Shown: positions 6,733 to 13,274 of the stretch, piece after piece
Numbering within the stretch: the stretch's first letter is position 1
How the letters are laid out: each line of letters starts with the position of its first letter
Origin: Rubrobacter sp.
GTDB lineage: Bacteria; Actinomycetota; Rubrobacteria; Rubrobacterales; Rubrobacteraceae
Length of the DNA: 16,368 bases
Direction: 5' to 3'
Assembly: GCA_016781635.1 (NCBI GenBank)
Contig: JADDPY010000441.1
Span: forward strand, 1 to 16,368
The notes under the pieces: model-generated
The model's input: the letters and a program-made list of their open reading frames with translations, nothing else
Told to the model about the DNA's origin: nothing
Databases searched by the model: none
Position numbers and translations under genes: made by a program

Positions 6733-6764
6733 TTGACAAAAAGTATATTGTCGAGCAATATACA
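6733..6764 (+). promoter_or_regulatory. Operon 1 promoter with perfect palindromic operator
   Basis: A consensus -35 TTGACA (6733-6738) is followed by CAATAT (6756-6761, 17-bp spacing) or TATACA (6759-6764, 20-bp spacing) as -10. Between and across these lies a perfect inverted repeat: GTATATTG (6743-6750), centre TCGAG, CAATATAC (6756-6763). A repressor bound there would block RNA polymerase. The natural candidate is the FadR-type protein encoded at 11247, but its shared motif elsewhere in the cluster differs, so another regulator (for example TetR type) is possible. The start codon at 6799 lies a sensible distance downstream. Confidence 0.7.
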
Positions 6765-6798
6765 AAACGCTTCTCAAGAGTGGTGGAAAGGGGATCTC

Positions 6799-7713
6799 TT
6801 GGAGACGGGAAAAGCTGAGGTACACGGGGCCGCAGAAGGGTTGCGGCGGCAGAAGGTCGGTGTCCTCGGAGCGGGGACGATGGGTTCCGGAATTGCCATT
6901 ACGGTAGCCCGCGCGGGCCACCCTGTGGTTGTGCGGGATCTCTCGGAGGACCGTGTGGAAGGGGGCCTTGCCTCGATAAGGAAGTTTCTCGATCGCGGCG
7001 TGGAGCGGGGAAAGCTCAGCGCGGAGAAGCGCGATGCCGCTGTTTCGGGGCTGTCCGGGACGACGGAGCTTGAGGCGTTGGCAGATTGCGACGTGGTCAT
7101 CGAGGCGATCTTCGAGGACGAGGCCCTCAAGGCCGAAACCTTCGGCCAGTTGGACGAAATCTGCGGTCCCGAGACGTTGTTCCACACGAACACCTCTACG
7201 CTCTCGGTCACCGGGATCGCGTCCGGGTCGAAGCATCCGGAGAGGGTGGTCGGCACGCACTACGCCAACCCCGCGCCGCTGGTGAACCTCGTCGAAGTAG
7301 CCCGGGGACGGCTCACGGGTGACGAAGCGCACCGGCGGACGATCGAGTTCGTCGAGGGCCTCGGCAAGGAGGTGGTATTGACTAAGGACACGCCGGGGTT
7401 CATCCTCAATTATTTTCTCGTTCCCTTCGAAAACGACTGCATCAGGGCGCTGGAGGCCGGCATGGGGACGGTCGAGTCCATAGACAAGGCCGTGACGCTC
7501 GGGCTCGGCTACCCGATGGGGACCTTTACCCTGCTGGACATCGTCGGGCTCGACATCCACAAAGCGGTGTCGTTTGCCCTCTACGAGAGGCTGCGGGATC
7601 CGCGCTTCGCCCCGCCGCCGCTCGTCGACCGCATGATCGCCGCCGGCCACCTGGGCCGCAAAACGGGCAAGGGGTTCTACGAGTACGAGCGAGCCGGGCT
7701 AATGGGGACGTGA
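6799..7713 (+). CDS. 3-hydroxyacyl-CoA dehydrogenase (first of tandem pair)
   Basis: A 304-aa NAD-dependent enzyme that oxidises (S)-3-hydroxyacyl-CoA to 3-ketoacyl-CoA in beta-oxidation-like pathways. GAGTMG at 24-29 is the dinucleotide loop, Ser133 lies in NTSTLS, and the catalytic His154-Glu166 pair has the family spacing (12 residues). The C-terminal dimerisation domain contains GLGYPMGTF, LLDIVGLD and GRKTGKGFYEY. Oddities: HYANPAP replaces the usual HFFNPAP, and LNYFL replaces the usual VNRLL after PGFI, both near the substrate pocket, so acyl specificity may differ from its neighbour. Start TTG 6799 is chosen because GGAAAGGGG lies 5 nt upstream and the promoter ends just before; TTG 6841 is the other option. 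First gene of operon 1, 31 nt before its paralogue. Confidence 0.9.
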   Translation: METGKAEVHGAAEGLRRQKVGVLGAGTMGSGIAITVARAGHPVVVRDLSEDRVEGGLASIRKFLDRGVERGKLSAEKRDAAVSGLSGTTELEALADCDVVIEAIFEDEALKAETFGQLDEICGPETLFHTNTSTLSVTGIASGSKHPERVVGTHYANPAPLVNLVEVARGRLTGDEAHRRTIEFVEGLGKEVVLTKDTPGFILNYFLVPFENDCIRALEAGMGTVESIDKAVTLGLGYPMGTFTLLDIVGLDIHKAVSFALYERLRDPRFAPPPLVDRMIAAGHLGRKTGKGFYEYERAGLMGT

Positions 7714-7744
7714 ACGCGGTGCTGTTTATCTTCGGGAGGGCGAG

Positions 7745-8608
7745 ATGAGCGAGGGGCAGAAGATATCCGTCCTTGGCTTCGGCACGATGGGGGCCGGGAT
7801 CGCGCAGGTCTGCGCCGAGGCCAGTCACGAGGTCGTCGTGTTGGAGACCTCCGACGAGCGGCTGGAGGATGGCCGACGGCGGATGGAGAGTTTCCTGGAC
7901 GAGGGCGTTCGCCGGGGCAAGGTAACAGAGGGGGATCGGGACGAGGCGCTCGCGCGCGTGCGGGGCACCACGAAGGTCGGAGAGCTAGCGGGCTGCGGCG
8001 TGGTCATCGAGGCTGCGGTCGAGGATCTCGGGGTGAAGCGGGAGCTCTTACCAGCCGTCGCCGAAGCCGTGGGGGAGGAGGCGGTCCTCGCCACCAACAC
8101 CTCGGCGCTATCGGTGACGGAGTTGGCCGCGACGGTCCCCCGCCCCGAGCGCTTCGGTGGCCTGCACTTCTTCAACCCGGCCCCGCTGATGCCGCTCGTC
8201 GAGGTCGTCGCCGCCGAGCAGAGCTCGGGCGAGACGCTGGATTTCCTCGAGGCGTTCGCCGAAGGGTTGGGCAAGCAGCCGGTCAGGACGAAGGATCGGC
8301 CCGGGTTTCTCGTCAACCGGCTGCTCATGCCCTACCTCAACCAGGTGGTGCAGGCCTACGACGACGGCCTGGCCTCGGCCGAGGACATGGACACGGCTCT
8401 AGAGAACGGCCTCGGGTACCCGATGGGCGGCCTGAAGCTTCTGGACCTGATCGGGCTGGACGTCCACCTGCACGCGACCTCGGCGGCGTACGAGCAGACG
8501 CACTCCCCGTACCTCTCCCCGCCGCCGCTGTTGGGGAGGATGGTGAGCGCGGGATACCTCGGCCGCAAGTCCGGGCGCGGCTTCTACGATTGGGGGGAGG
8601 CATCGTGA
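7745..8608 (+). CDS. 3-hydroxybutyryl-CoA-type dehydrogenase (second of tandem pair)
   Basis: A 287-aa paralogue of the preceding gene and a textbook member of the Hbd/PaaH/FadB2 family: GFGTMG (11-16), NTSALS with Ser120, HFFNPAP with His141, Glu153 of the catalytic dyad, PGFLVNRLL, GLGYPMGGLKLLDLIGLD and C-terminal GRKSGRGFYDW. It should oxidise a 3-hydroxyacyl-CoA with NAD+. ATG 7745 is preceded by GGAGGG (7734-7739). Its stop overlaps the next start (GTGA, 8605-8608), implying translational coupling. Two such enzymes side by side, one canonical and one with altered pocket residues, suggest two successive oxidations or two acyl types in the same pathway. Confidence 0.93.
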   Translation: MSEGQKISVLGFGTMGAGIAQVCAEASHEVVVLETSDERLEDGRRRMESFLDEGVRRGKVTEGDRDEALARVRGTTKVGELAGCGVVIEAAVEDLGVKRELLPAVAEAVGEEAVLATNTSALSVTELAATVPRPERFGGLHFFNPAPLMPLVEVVAAEQSSGETLDFLEAFAEGLGKQPVRTKDRPGFLVNRLLMPYLNQVVQAYDDGLASAEDMDTALENGLGYPMGGLKLLDLIGLDVHLHATSAAYEQTHSPYLSPPPLLGRMVSAGYLGRKSGRGFYDWGEAS

Positions 8609-9381
8609 GCTGGGAAGACATTCTGGTCGAGCACCGGGACGGCATCGCAACCATAACCATAAACCGGCCGGAGAACGCAAACATGTTCCGTCGCCAGACG
8701 GTCCTGGAGATTGCCGAGGCCCTGCGCCAGTTGCGCGATGACCCTACGCTCCGCGTCGGCATCCTCACCGGGGCGGGCGAGCGCTTCTTCTGCGCCGGCG
8801 GCGAGCACGAGCCGTTCGAGGGGTACGATCACTCGGTCGTGCTGCCCATCGTGGACGTCTACGAGCTGCTCGACACCATCCCCAAGCCGGTCGTCGCCGC
8901 CGTCAACGGGTTCGCCGTCGGCGGGGGGAACGTCATGCACAACATGTGCGACCTGACGATAGCTTCGGAGAACGCCGTGTTCCGCCAGGTGGGGCCGATG
9001 GTCGGGAGCTTCGACGCCGGGTTCGGCACGTGGTACCTGGAGGAGTCCATCGGGCGCAAGCGGGCCAAGGAGATGTGGTACCTGAACCGCAAGTACTCGG
9101 CCGCGGAGGCCCTCTCCATGGGTCTGGTGAACGAGGTGGTGCCACTTGAGGCGCTGGCGGATCGGGCGCGCGAGGTGGCCGAAGAGATGCTGTCGCGCGG
9201 CCCGCAGGCTCTGGCCGCCCTCAAGGTCGCCTTCTCGGGTCGACACTTAGGTGCTCTGGGCCAGGCTCGCCTCGCCCACGACCTCCTCCTCACCCAGTAC
9301 CTGACCACGGAGGAGGCCAGGGAGATGTCCTCGTCCTTCTCCGAGCGCCGCAAGCCCGACCCGGAGAAGCTCAACCGCTAG
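8605..9381 (+). CDS. Crotonase-fold enzyme closest to MenB/BadI (ring-cleavage hydrolase type)
   Basis: A 258-aa crotonase-superfamily protein. The central block, NGFAVGGGNVMHNMCDLTIAS (101-121), QVGPMVGSFDAGFG (128-141), then RKRAKEMWYLNRKYSAAEALSMGLVN, is the signature I know from dihydroxynaphthoyl-CoA synthase (MenB) and 2-ketocyclohexanecarboxyl-CoA hydrolase (BadI), not from ordinary enoyl-CoA hydratases. The SFD motif (Ser135, Asp137) used by MenB is kept, and the two hydratase glutamates are absent. No menaquinone genes are nearby, while the neighbours make 3-ketoacyl-CoAs, so a BadI-like reverse-Dieckmann C-C hydrolysis is the better guess. CAGG (63-66) and GGG (106-108) would form the oxyanion hole. 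GTG 8605 has GGGGGAGG (8593-8600) and overlaps the previous stop by 4 nt. A plain isomerase or hydratase role remains possible. Confidence 0.8.
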   Translation: MSWEDILVEHRDGIATITINRPENANMFRRQTVLEIAEALRQLRDDPTLRVGILTGAGERFFCAGGEHEPFEGYDHSVVLPIVDVYELLDTIPKPVVAAVNGFAVGGGNVMHNMCDLTIASENAVFRQVGPMVGSFDAGFGTWYLEESIGRKRAKEMWYLNRKYSAAEALSMGLVNEVVPLEALADRAREVAEEMLSRGPQALAALKVAFSGRHLGALGQARLAHDLLLTQYLTTEEAREMSSSFSERRKPDPEKLNR

Positions 9382-9433
9382 CGGGACGCTTCGGTCGCCG
9401 TCAGGACGAGGGAGAAGATCGCAGAGGGTTCCA

Positions 9434-9460
9434 GCCGGGGCGGGTCGACCCGTCCCCGGC
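9434..9460 (+). other. Stable intercistronic hairpin
   Basis: GCCGGGG (9434-9440) pairs with CCCCGGC (9454-9460), and the inner GGGTC pairs with GACCC with a single bulged base, giving a nearly perfect 27-nt stem-loop in the 109-bp gap before the ligase gene. There is no T-run, so it looks more like an mRNA-stability or partial attenuation element than a classical terminator. Confidence 0.5.
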
Positions 9461-9490
9461 GCGCAACGAGCAGGGGAAAGGTGGATAACG

Positions 9491-11173
9491 GTGGCTACCG
9501 GAGAAGAGCTTCTGGCGAGGCCGGAGGTACGGCTGACCCCGGAGATTGTCGAAGAGTACAGGAGGACGGGAGCGTGGAGCGGGCGGGATCTCGCCTCCTA
9601 CCTTCCAGACGCCGCGCGTCGAACGCCGGAAAGGGTCGCGGCCGTTTCGGTGGACGGCTCTACCGGTGAGGTCGTCGGTTCGTGCACCTACTCCGAGCTG
9701 GACGCCATGGCCGAGAGGATAGCGGCCGGGCTGTCCCACCTCGGGGTCGGGGCGGGGGACACGGTCTCGGTGATGGTGCCGAACCGCCTGGAGTTCTCGG
9801 CTCTGCTCTACGCGATCCTGAAGCTGGGGGCGGTGTACTCGGGGATCCCCATAAACTACGGCCAGCGGGAGGCCGCGTTCATGCTCCGGCGGGCACAGGC
9901 GAAGGTCTTCGTCGTGCCCGACAACCACACGGGCGCGGACTTCGTCAGCATGGCGCGGGAGCTTCGGGAGGCCACGGACGGGCTGGAGCACGTCGTGGTC
10001 CTGGGCGAAGCTCCCGAGGGGCCGGGGTGGCTCTCCTTCGAAGATCTCGCCGGTACGGAGCCCCTCGCCGGGAGGACCGGGGTCGACCCGTTCTCGATGG
10101 CGCACATCGGCTTCACCTCCGGGACCACCGGCGAGCCCAAGGGCGTCATGAACACCCACCAGACCCTCGACGCCGTCCTGCGCCGCTGGGTCGATCACAT
10201 AGGCGAGGAGATGCTCGACGAGAACGTGAACCTCGTCGCCTCGCCGGTGGGGCACCACACGGGGTTCCTGTGGGGGGCGCTGATGGGGGCGTACCTGGGC
10301 GGTACCACCGTCTACCTGGACCGCTGGGAGCCGAAGGTCGCCGTGGAGGTCATGCAAAGGCTCGGGGTCACGACGATGATCGCCGCCCCCACTTTCCTCA
10401 TGGACATCGTGCGCGTGCCGGGCGTCGGGCCCGAAACGTTGCCGGACCTGCGCATGGTCTCGATCCCGGGCGCCCCCATCCCGAGGGCACTGGTCCCGAA
10501 GGCCCGGGAGAAGCTCGGCTGCTTCGTCTGCCCATCCTGGGGCATGACGGAGTGGGGGATAGGGATATCCGGCGCCCCCGGGCTGCCTGAGGGCAGGGTA
10601 GAGGCCACCGACGGGGTCCCGGTGGAGGGCTGCGAGGTCCGGGTGACGCGGGGACCGGACGAGGTCGCGGGGCCGGGCGAGATCGGGGAGCTCGAGATCC
10701 GGGGCGCCGGCCTCTTCGTCGGCTACTACGACCGCCCGGACTTTACCGCCTCGGCGATCGTGGACGGCTGGTTCCGCACCGGGGACCAGGCGATCGTGGA
10801 CGAGGACGGCTTCGTCTCCCTGCTGGGCCGCAGCAAGGACATCATCATCCGCGGGGGACAGAACGTGCCGGTCTACGACGTGGAGAACCTGCTCCACCAC
10901 CACCCCGCCGTCGTCGAGGCGGCCGTAATAGGCCTCCCCGACGAGCGGTTCGGGGAACGGGCCTGCGCCGTGCTCGTCCTCGAAGAGGGCGAGACCCTGA
11001 CGCTCGACGCCGTCAAGGAGTTCTTGCTCTCCGAAGGGCTCTCGAAGCCGTTCCTCCCCGAGCGCCTGGAGGTGGTCGGGGCGCTCCCCAAGACGATGAG
11101 CGGCAAGATCCGCAAGGTCGAGCTGAGGCAGATGTTCGCCTCGCCCGTCGACCCCGTTATCGAGACGCGTTAG
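9491..11173 (+). CDS. Acyl-CoA synthetase (AMP-forming, ANL superfamily)
   Basis: A 560-aa ligase that activates a carboxylic acid to acyl-AMP and then acyl-CoA, the likely entry step of the pathway. Motifs: P-loop-like TSGTTGEPKG (209-218), SWGMTEWGIG in the A5 position, GWFRTGDQAIVDEDGF (A7), GRSKDIIIRGGQNV (A8) and C-terminal PKTMSGKIRK with the catalytic Lys539 (A10). Length is normal. The A5 motif carries Trp-Gly-Met-Thr-Glu-Trp where Tyr-Gly-Met-Thr-Glu is common. Overall look is of short/medium-chain or cyclohexanecarboxylate-type ligases (AliA-like), but substrate cannot be read from sequence alone. GTG 9491 follows the AGGGGAAAGG purine tract. Last gene of operon 1; the regulator gene begins 73 bp later with its own promoter. 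Confidence 0.92.
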   Translation: MATGEELLARPEVRLTPEIVEEYRRTGAWSGRDLASYLPDAARRTPERVAAVSVDGSTGEVVGSCTYSELDAMAERIAAGLSHLGVGAGDTVSVMVPNRLEFSALLYAILKLGAVYSGIPINYGQREAAFMLRRAQAKVFVVPDNHTGADFVSMARELREATDGLEHVVVLGEAPEGPGWLSFEDLAGTEPLAGRTGVDPFSMAHIGFTSGTTGEPKGVMNTHQTLDAVLRRWVDHIGEEMLDENVNLVASPVGHHTGFLWGALMGAYLGGTTVYLDRWEPKVAVEVMQRLGVTTMIAAPTFLMDIVRVPGVGPETLPDLRMVSIPGAPIPRALVPKAREKLGCFVCPSWGMTEWGIGISGAPGLPEGRVEATDGVPVEGCEVRVTRGPDEVAGPGEIGELEIRGAGLFVGYYDRPDFTASAIVDGWFRTGDQAIVDEDGFVSLLGRSKDIIIRGGQNVPVYDVENLLHHHPAVVEAAVIGLPDERFGERACAVLVLEEGETLTLDAVKEFLLSEGLSKPFLPERLEVVGALPKTMSGKIRKVELRQMFASPVDPVIETR

Positions 11174-11201
11174 CGGGTACGCTGTCCACACGGCAAACGA
11201 A

Positions 11202-11226
11202 TATAATAAAAGTCCGACAGTTAAAA
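11202..11226 (+). promoter_or_regulatory. Regulator gene promoter and putative autoregulatory operator
   Basis: A perfect -10 box TATAAT (11202-11207) lies 39 bp before the regulator start; no clear -35 is seen. Directly after it is AAAAGTCCGACAG (11208-11220), whose core GTCCGAC fits the GT-NNN-AC half-site spacing typical of FadR-subfamily operators. A closely matching AAAGTCTGATAG occurs in the operon 2 promoter (12049-12060). The position over the transcription start suggests repression of the gene's own expression. Confidence 0.55.
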
Positions 11227-11246
11227 GGACCCATATCGAGGAGACC

Positions 11247-11963
11247 ATGACGTTCAAACCCAACCCCGTTCGTCGCGCCAGGGAGCAGGTCGAGACGCAA
11301 CTGCGGGAGGCCATCCTATCGGGGGCCTTCCGCCGCGGCGACAAGCTCCCGGCCGAGGTCGAGCTGGCCGAGAGCTTCGGGGTGAGCCGTACGACGGTGC
11401 GCGAGGCCCTGCGCGCGCTCGCCTCGGCGGGCTTGATCTCCAAGACCCCCGGGGCGAACGGGGGCAGCTTCGTGCAGGTGGTCGACCACCAGTCGCTCGG
11501 CGTCCTGCTCGGCGAGTCCATGGAGAACACCCTGCGCTTCGGCAGCATCGACCACGAGGAGGTCGCCCGCGTCCGCAGGCTCCTGGAGATCCCCTCCGCC
11601 GCCCTCGCCGCCGAGCACCGCACAGAGAAGGACGTCGAGTTGTTGAATTACATCATCGCCTGCCAGAAAGGCCTCACCGTGGAGAGCCCAGAAGTTCCCC
11701 GCCTCGACATCGACTTCCACACCGCGATAGCCGAAGCCTCGGGGAACCGGGTCCTCTCCTCGTTCGTCTCTGCCCTCCACCGGGTGACCCGGCCCGTGCT
11801 CTTCCTAGACCTTTCTCCCCAGGTAGGGAAGGCCACCGTTGCCCAGCATGCCGCCGTGGTACGCGCGATCTCCGACGGCAATCCCGGAGCGGCCGCGGGC
11901 GCCATGGAAGAGCACCTGAACTACCTCGACACCGTGCGCAGAGAGCGCCAGCAACCCGCCTGA
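11247..11963 (+). CDS. GntR-family transcriptional regulator, FadR/FCD subfamily
   Basis: A 238-aa DNA-binding repressor or activator. The winged helix-turn-helix spans about 8-77 (REAILSGAFRRGDKLPAE, SFGVSRTTVREALRAL, the wing near GANGGSF). The all-helical FCD effector domain follows, with likely metal ligands Asp154, His158, His201 and His223 in their usual order (DIDFH, QHAAV, EEHL). FCD regulators commonly sense carboxylic acids or acyl-CoA-like intermediates of the pathway they control. The gene sits between the two catabolic operons in the same direction, so it probably governs both and itself; matching AAAGTCYGAYAG sites in its own and operon 2's promoters support this. ATG 11247 has GAGGAG (11238-11243) upstream. 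The effector is unknown. Confidence 0.93.
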   Translation: MTFKPNPVRRAREQVETQLREAILSGAFRRGDKLPAEVELAESFGVSRTTVREALRALASAGLISKTPGANGGSFVQVVDHQSLGVLLGESMENTLRFGSIDHEEVARVRRLLEIPSAALAAEHRTEKDVELLNYIIACQKGLTVESPEVPRLDIDFHTAIAEASGNRVLSSFVSALHRVTRPVLFLDLSPQVGKATVAQHAAVVRAISDGNPGAAAGAMEEHLNYLDTVRRERQQPA

Positions 11964-12023
11964 TCCCGCCGGGTACCACCCTCCTTCAACCAACCTCTCC
12001 CGACAGACTCTTTGATACATAAA

Positions 12024-12063
12024 TTGTCCAACGTTTGACAAAATATATAAAGTCTGATAGATT
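12024..12063 (+). promoter_or_regulatory. Operon 2 promoter with two candidate operators
   Basis: Consensus -35 TTGACA (12035-12040) with TAGATT (12058-12063) as a 17-bp-spaced -10; a TATATA at 12044-12049 is an alternative. An 18-bp imperfect palindrome (TTGTCCAACGTTTGACAA, 12024-12041, one mismatched pair) overlaps the -35. AAAGTCTGATAG (12049-12060) in the spacer matches the motif at the regulator's promoter in 10 of 12 positions. AT-rich composition here contrasts with the surrounding genes. Confidence 0.6.
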
Positions 12064-12093
12064 CCGGCCACGTTACGAGGAGGTGGCGGGGAA

Positions 12094-12153
12094 ATGTCGG
12101 AGAGGTGTTTCGAGATGGGGAGGCACTCGCCGTTCGGGAGCGTGGGGTCGTGA
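12094..12153 (+). CDS. Putative 19-aa leader peptide coupled to operon 2
   Basis: The strong Shine-Dalgarno GAGGAGGTGG (12077-12086) points to ATG 12094, not to the racemase gene's frame. It opens a 19-codon frame (MSERCFEMGRHSPFGSVGS) whose TGA (12151-12153) overlaps the GTG at 12150 as GTGA. This is the same stop-start overlap used between later genes of the operon. It could be a translational-coupling leader. No family is recognised, and the peptide itself may have no function. Confidence 0.45.
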   Translation: MSERCFEMGRHSPFGSVGS

Positions 12154-13274
12154 TCCCGCTCGAGGGTGTGACTGTGCTGGACTTCAGCACGCTGCTTCCG
12201 GGTCCTCTGGCGACCCTGATCCTGGCCGAGGCCGGGGCGCGTGTGGTAAAGGTCGAGCGCCCTGGTAGGGGGGACGAGATGCGCTCCTACGAGCCGGGGT
12301 TCGGGGAAAGCAGCGTCAATTTCGCGCTCCTCAACCGGGGCAAGGAGAGCGTCGAGGCGGACCTCAAGACCCCCGAGGGCCGGGAGCATCTGCGTCCGAT
12401 GGTCGAGGAGGCCGACGTCATCGTCGAGCAGTTCAGGCCCGGGGTTATGGATCGTCTGGGGCTCGGTTACGCGGACGTGTCGGCGGTCAACCCCGGGGTC
12501 GTCTACTGCTCGATCAGCGGCTACGGGCAGACCGGACCGAGGGCGCCCGTAGCGGCCCACGACCTGAACTACGTGACGGAGGCGGGCCTGCTCGGCCTCG
12601 TCTCCGGCGCCGACGGTGCGCCGGTGTTGCCCCCGGCCCTCCTCGCGGATATAGGAGGCGGGACCTACCCGGCCGTCATGAACATACTGCTCGCCCTGCT
12701 TTCGCGCGAGAAGACCGGCAGGGGCGCCCACCTCGACGTCTCCATGAGCGACAACGTTTTCACCTTCCTCTACTGGGCTCTGGGTAACGGGACCGCCGCG
12801 AGTGAGTGGCCGAAGCCCGGGGGTGAGCTCGTGACGGGGGGCTCCCCCCGCTACAACCTCTACCGGACCGCAGACGGCGAGTACGTCGCCGCCGCCCCCC
12901 TCGAGCAGCGCTTCTGGCAGAACTTCTGCGACGCGCTGGAGTTGGAGGAAGACCTTCGGGACGACGCAGAGGACCCAGAGCGGGCCAGAGCTGCGGTCGC
13001 GGAGCGCATCGCCCGGCACCCGGCGGGGTACTGGCGCGAGCGCTTCGGGGAGAGGGACGTCTGCTGCAGCTTCGTCCGCGGCGTCGAGGAGGCTTTGCGG
13101 GACGAGCACTTCGTCGCGCGCGGGTTGTTCGAGCGCGAGGTCGAGGACGGGGAGGGGAGGGCCATACCCGCGCTGCCCCTCCCCCTCGCGCCGGGCTTCC
13201 TCCGCCCGGAGAAAAGGCTCGGTTATCCCGCGCTCGGGTCCTCCGACCCTTCCATCAAGGAGGGGGCCCGGTGA
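12150..13274 (+). CDS. Family III CoA-transferase fold, alpha-methylacyl-CoA racemase-like
   Basis: A 374-aa CaiB/BaiF-fold protein. The residues used by Mycobacterium tuberculosis MCR (His126, Asp156, Glu241, spacings 30 and 85) are found here at His137 (AAHDLNY), Asp167 (LADIGGG) and Glu252 (APLEQRF), with identical spacings of 30 and 85. This favours a racemase/epimerase inverting the alpha carbon of 2-methylacyl-CoA or similar thioesters over a CoA-transferase, though Asp167 alone would also serve a transferase. The N-terminus (IPLEGVTVLDFS...GPLATLILAEAGARVVKVE) is typical. GTG 12150 is chosen because the family starts there, GGGAG lies 9 nt upstream, and it overlaps a leader ORF stop; GTG 12105 would add 15 residues but has no proper SD. 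First main gene of operon 2; it overlaps the next by 4 nt. Confidence 0.85.
   Translation: MIPLEGVTVLDFSTLLPGPLATLILAEAGARVVKVERPGRGDEMRSYEPGFGESSVNFALLNRGKESVEADLKTPEGREHLRPMVEEADVIVEQFRPGVMDRLGLGYADVSAVNPGVVYCSISGYGQTGPRAPVAAHDLNYVTEAGLLGLVSGADGAPVLPPALLADIGGGTYPAVMNILLALLSREKTGRGAHLDVSMSDNVFTFLYWALGNGTAASEWPKPGGELVTGGSPRYNLYRTADGEYVAAAPLEQRFWQNFCDALELEEDLRDDAEDPERARAAVAERIARHPAGYWRERFGERDVCCSFVRGVEEALRDEHFVARGLFEREVEDGEGRAIPALPLPLAPGFLRPEKRLGYPALGSSDPSIKEGAR

Noticed and set aside
6400..6798. Long N-terminal extension of the first 3-hydroxyacyl-CoA dehydrogenase
   Set aside because: The promoter and operator at 6733-6764 lie within it, and the family begins just before the GAGTMG motif.
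8605..9381. Menaquinone biosynthesis MenB proper
   Set aside because: Sequence similarity is real, but no other men gene is nearby and all neighbours are acyl-CoA catabolic; kept as MenB/BadI-like.
9401..11623. 740-codon open frame on the minus strand opposite the ligase and regulator
   Set aside because: It mirrors the real plus-strand genes with all their motifs; its own translation is His/Arg/Asp/Pro-biased with no domain, a common artefact of GC-rich third positions.
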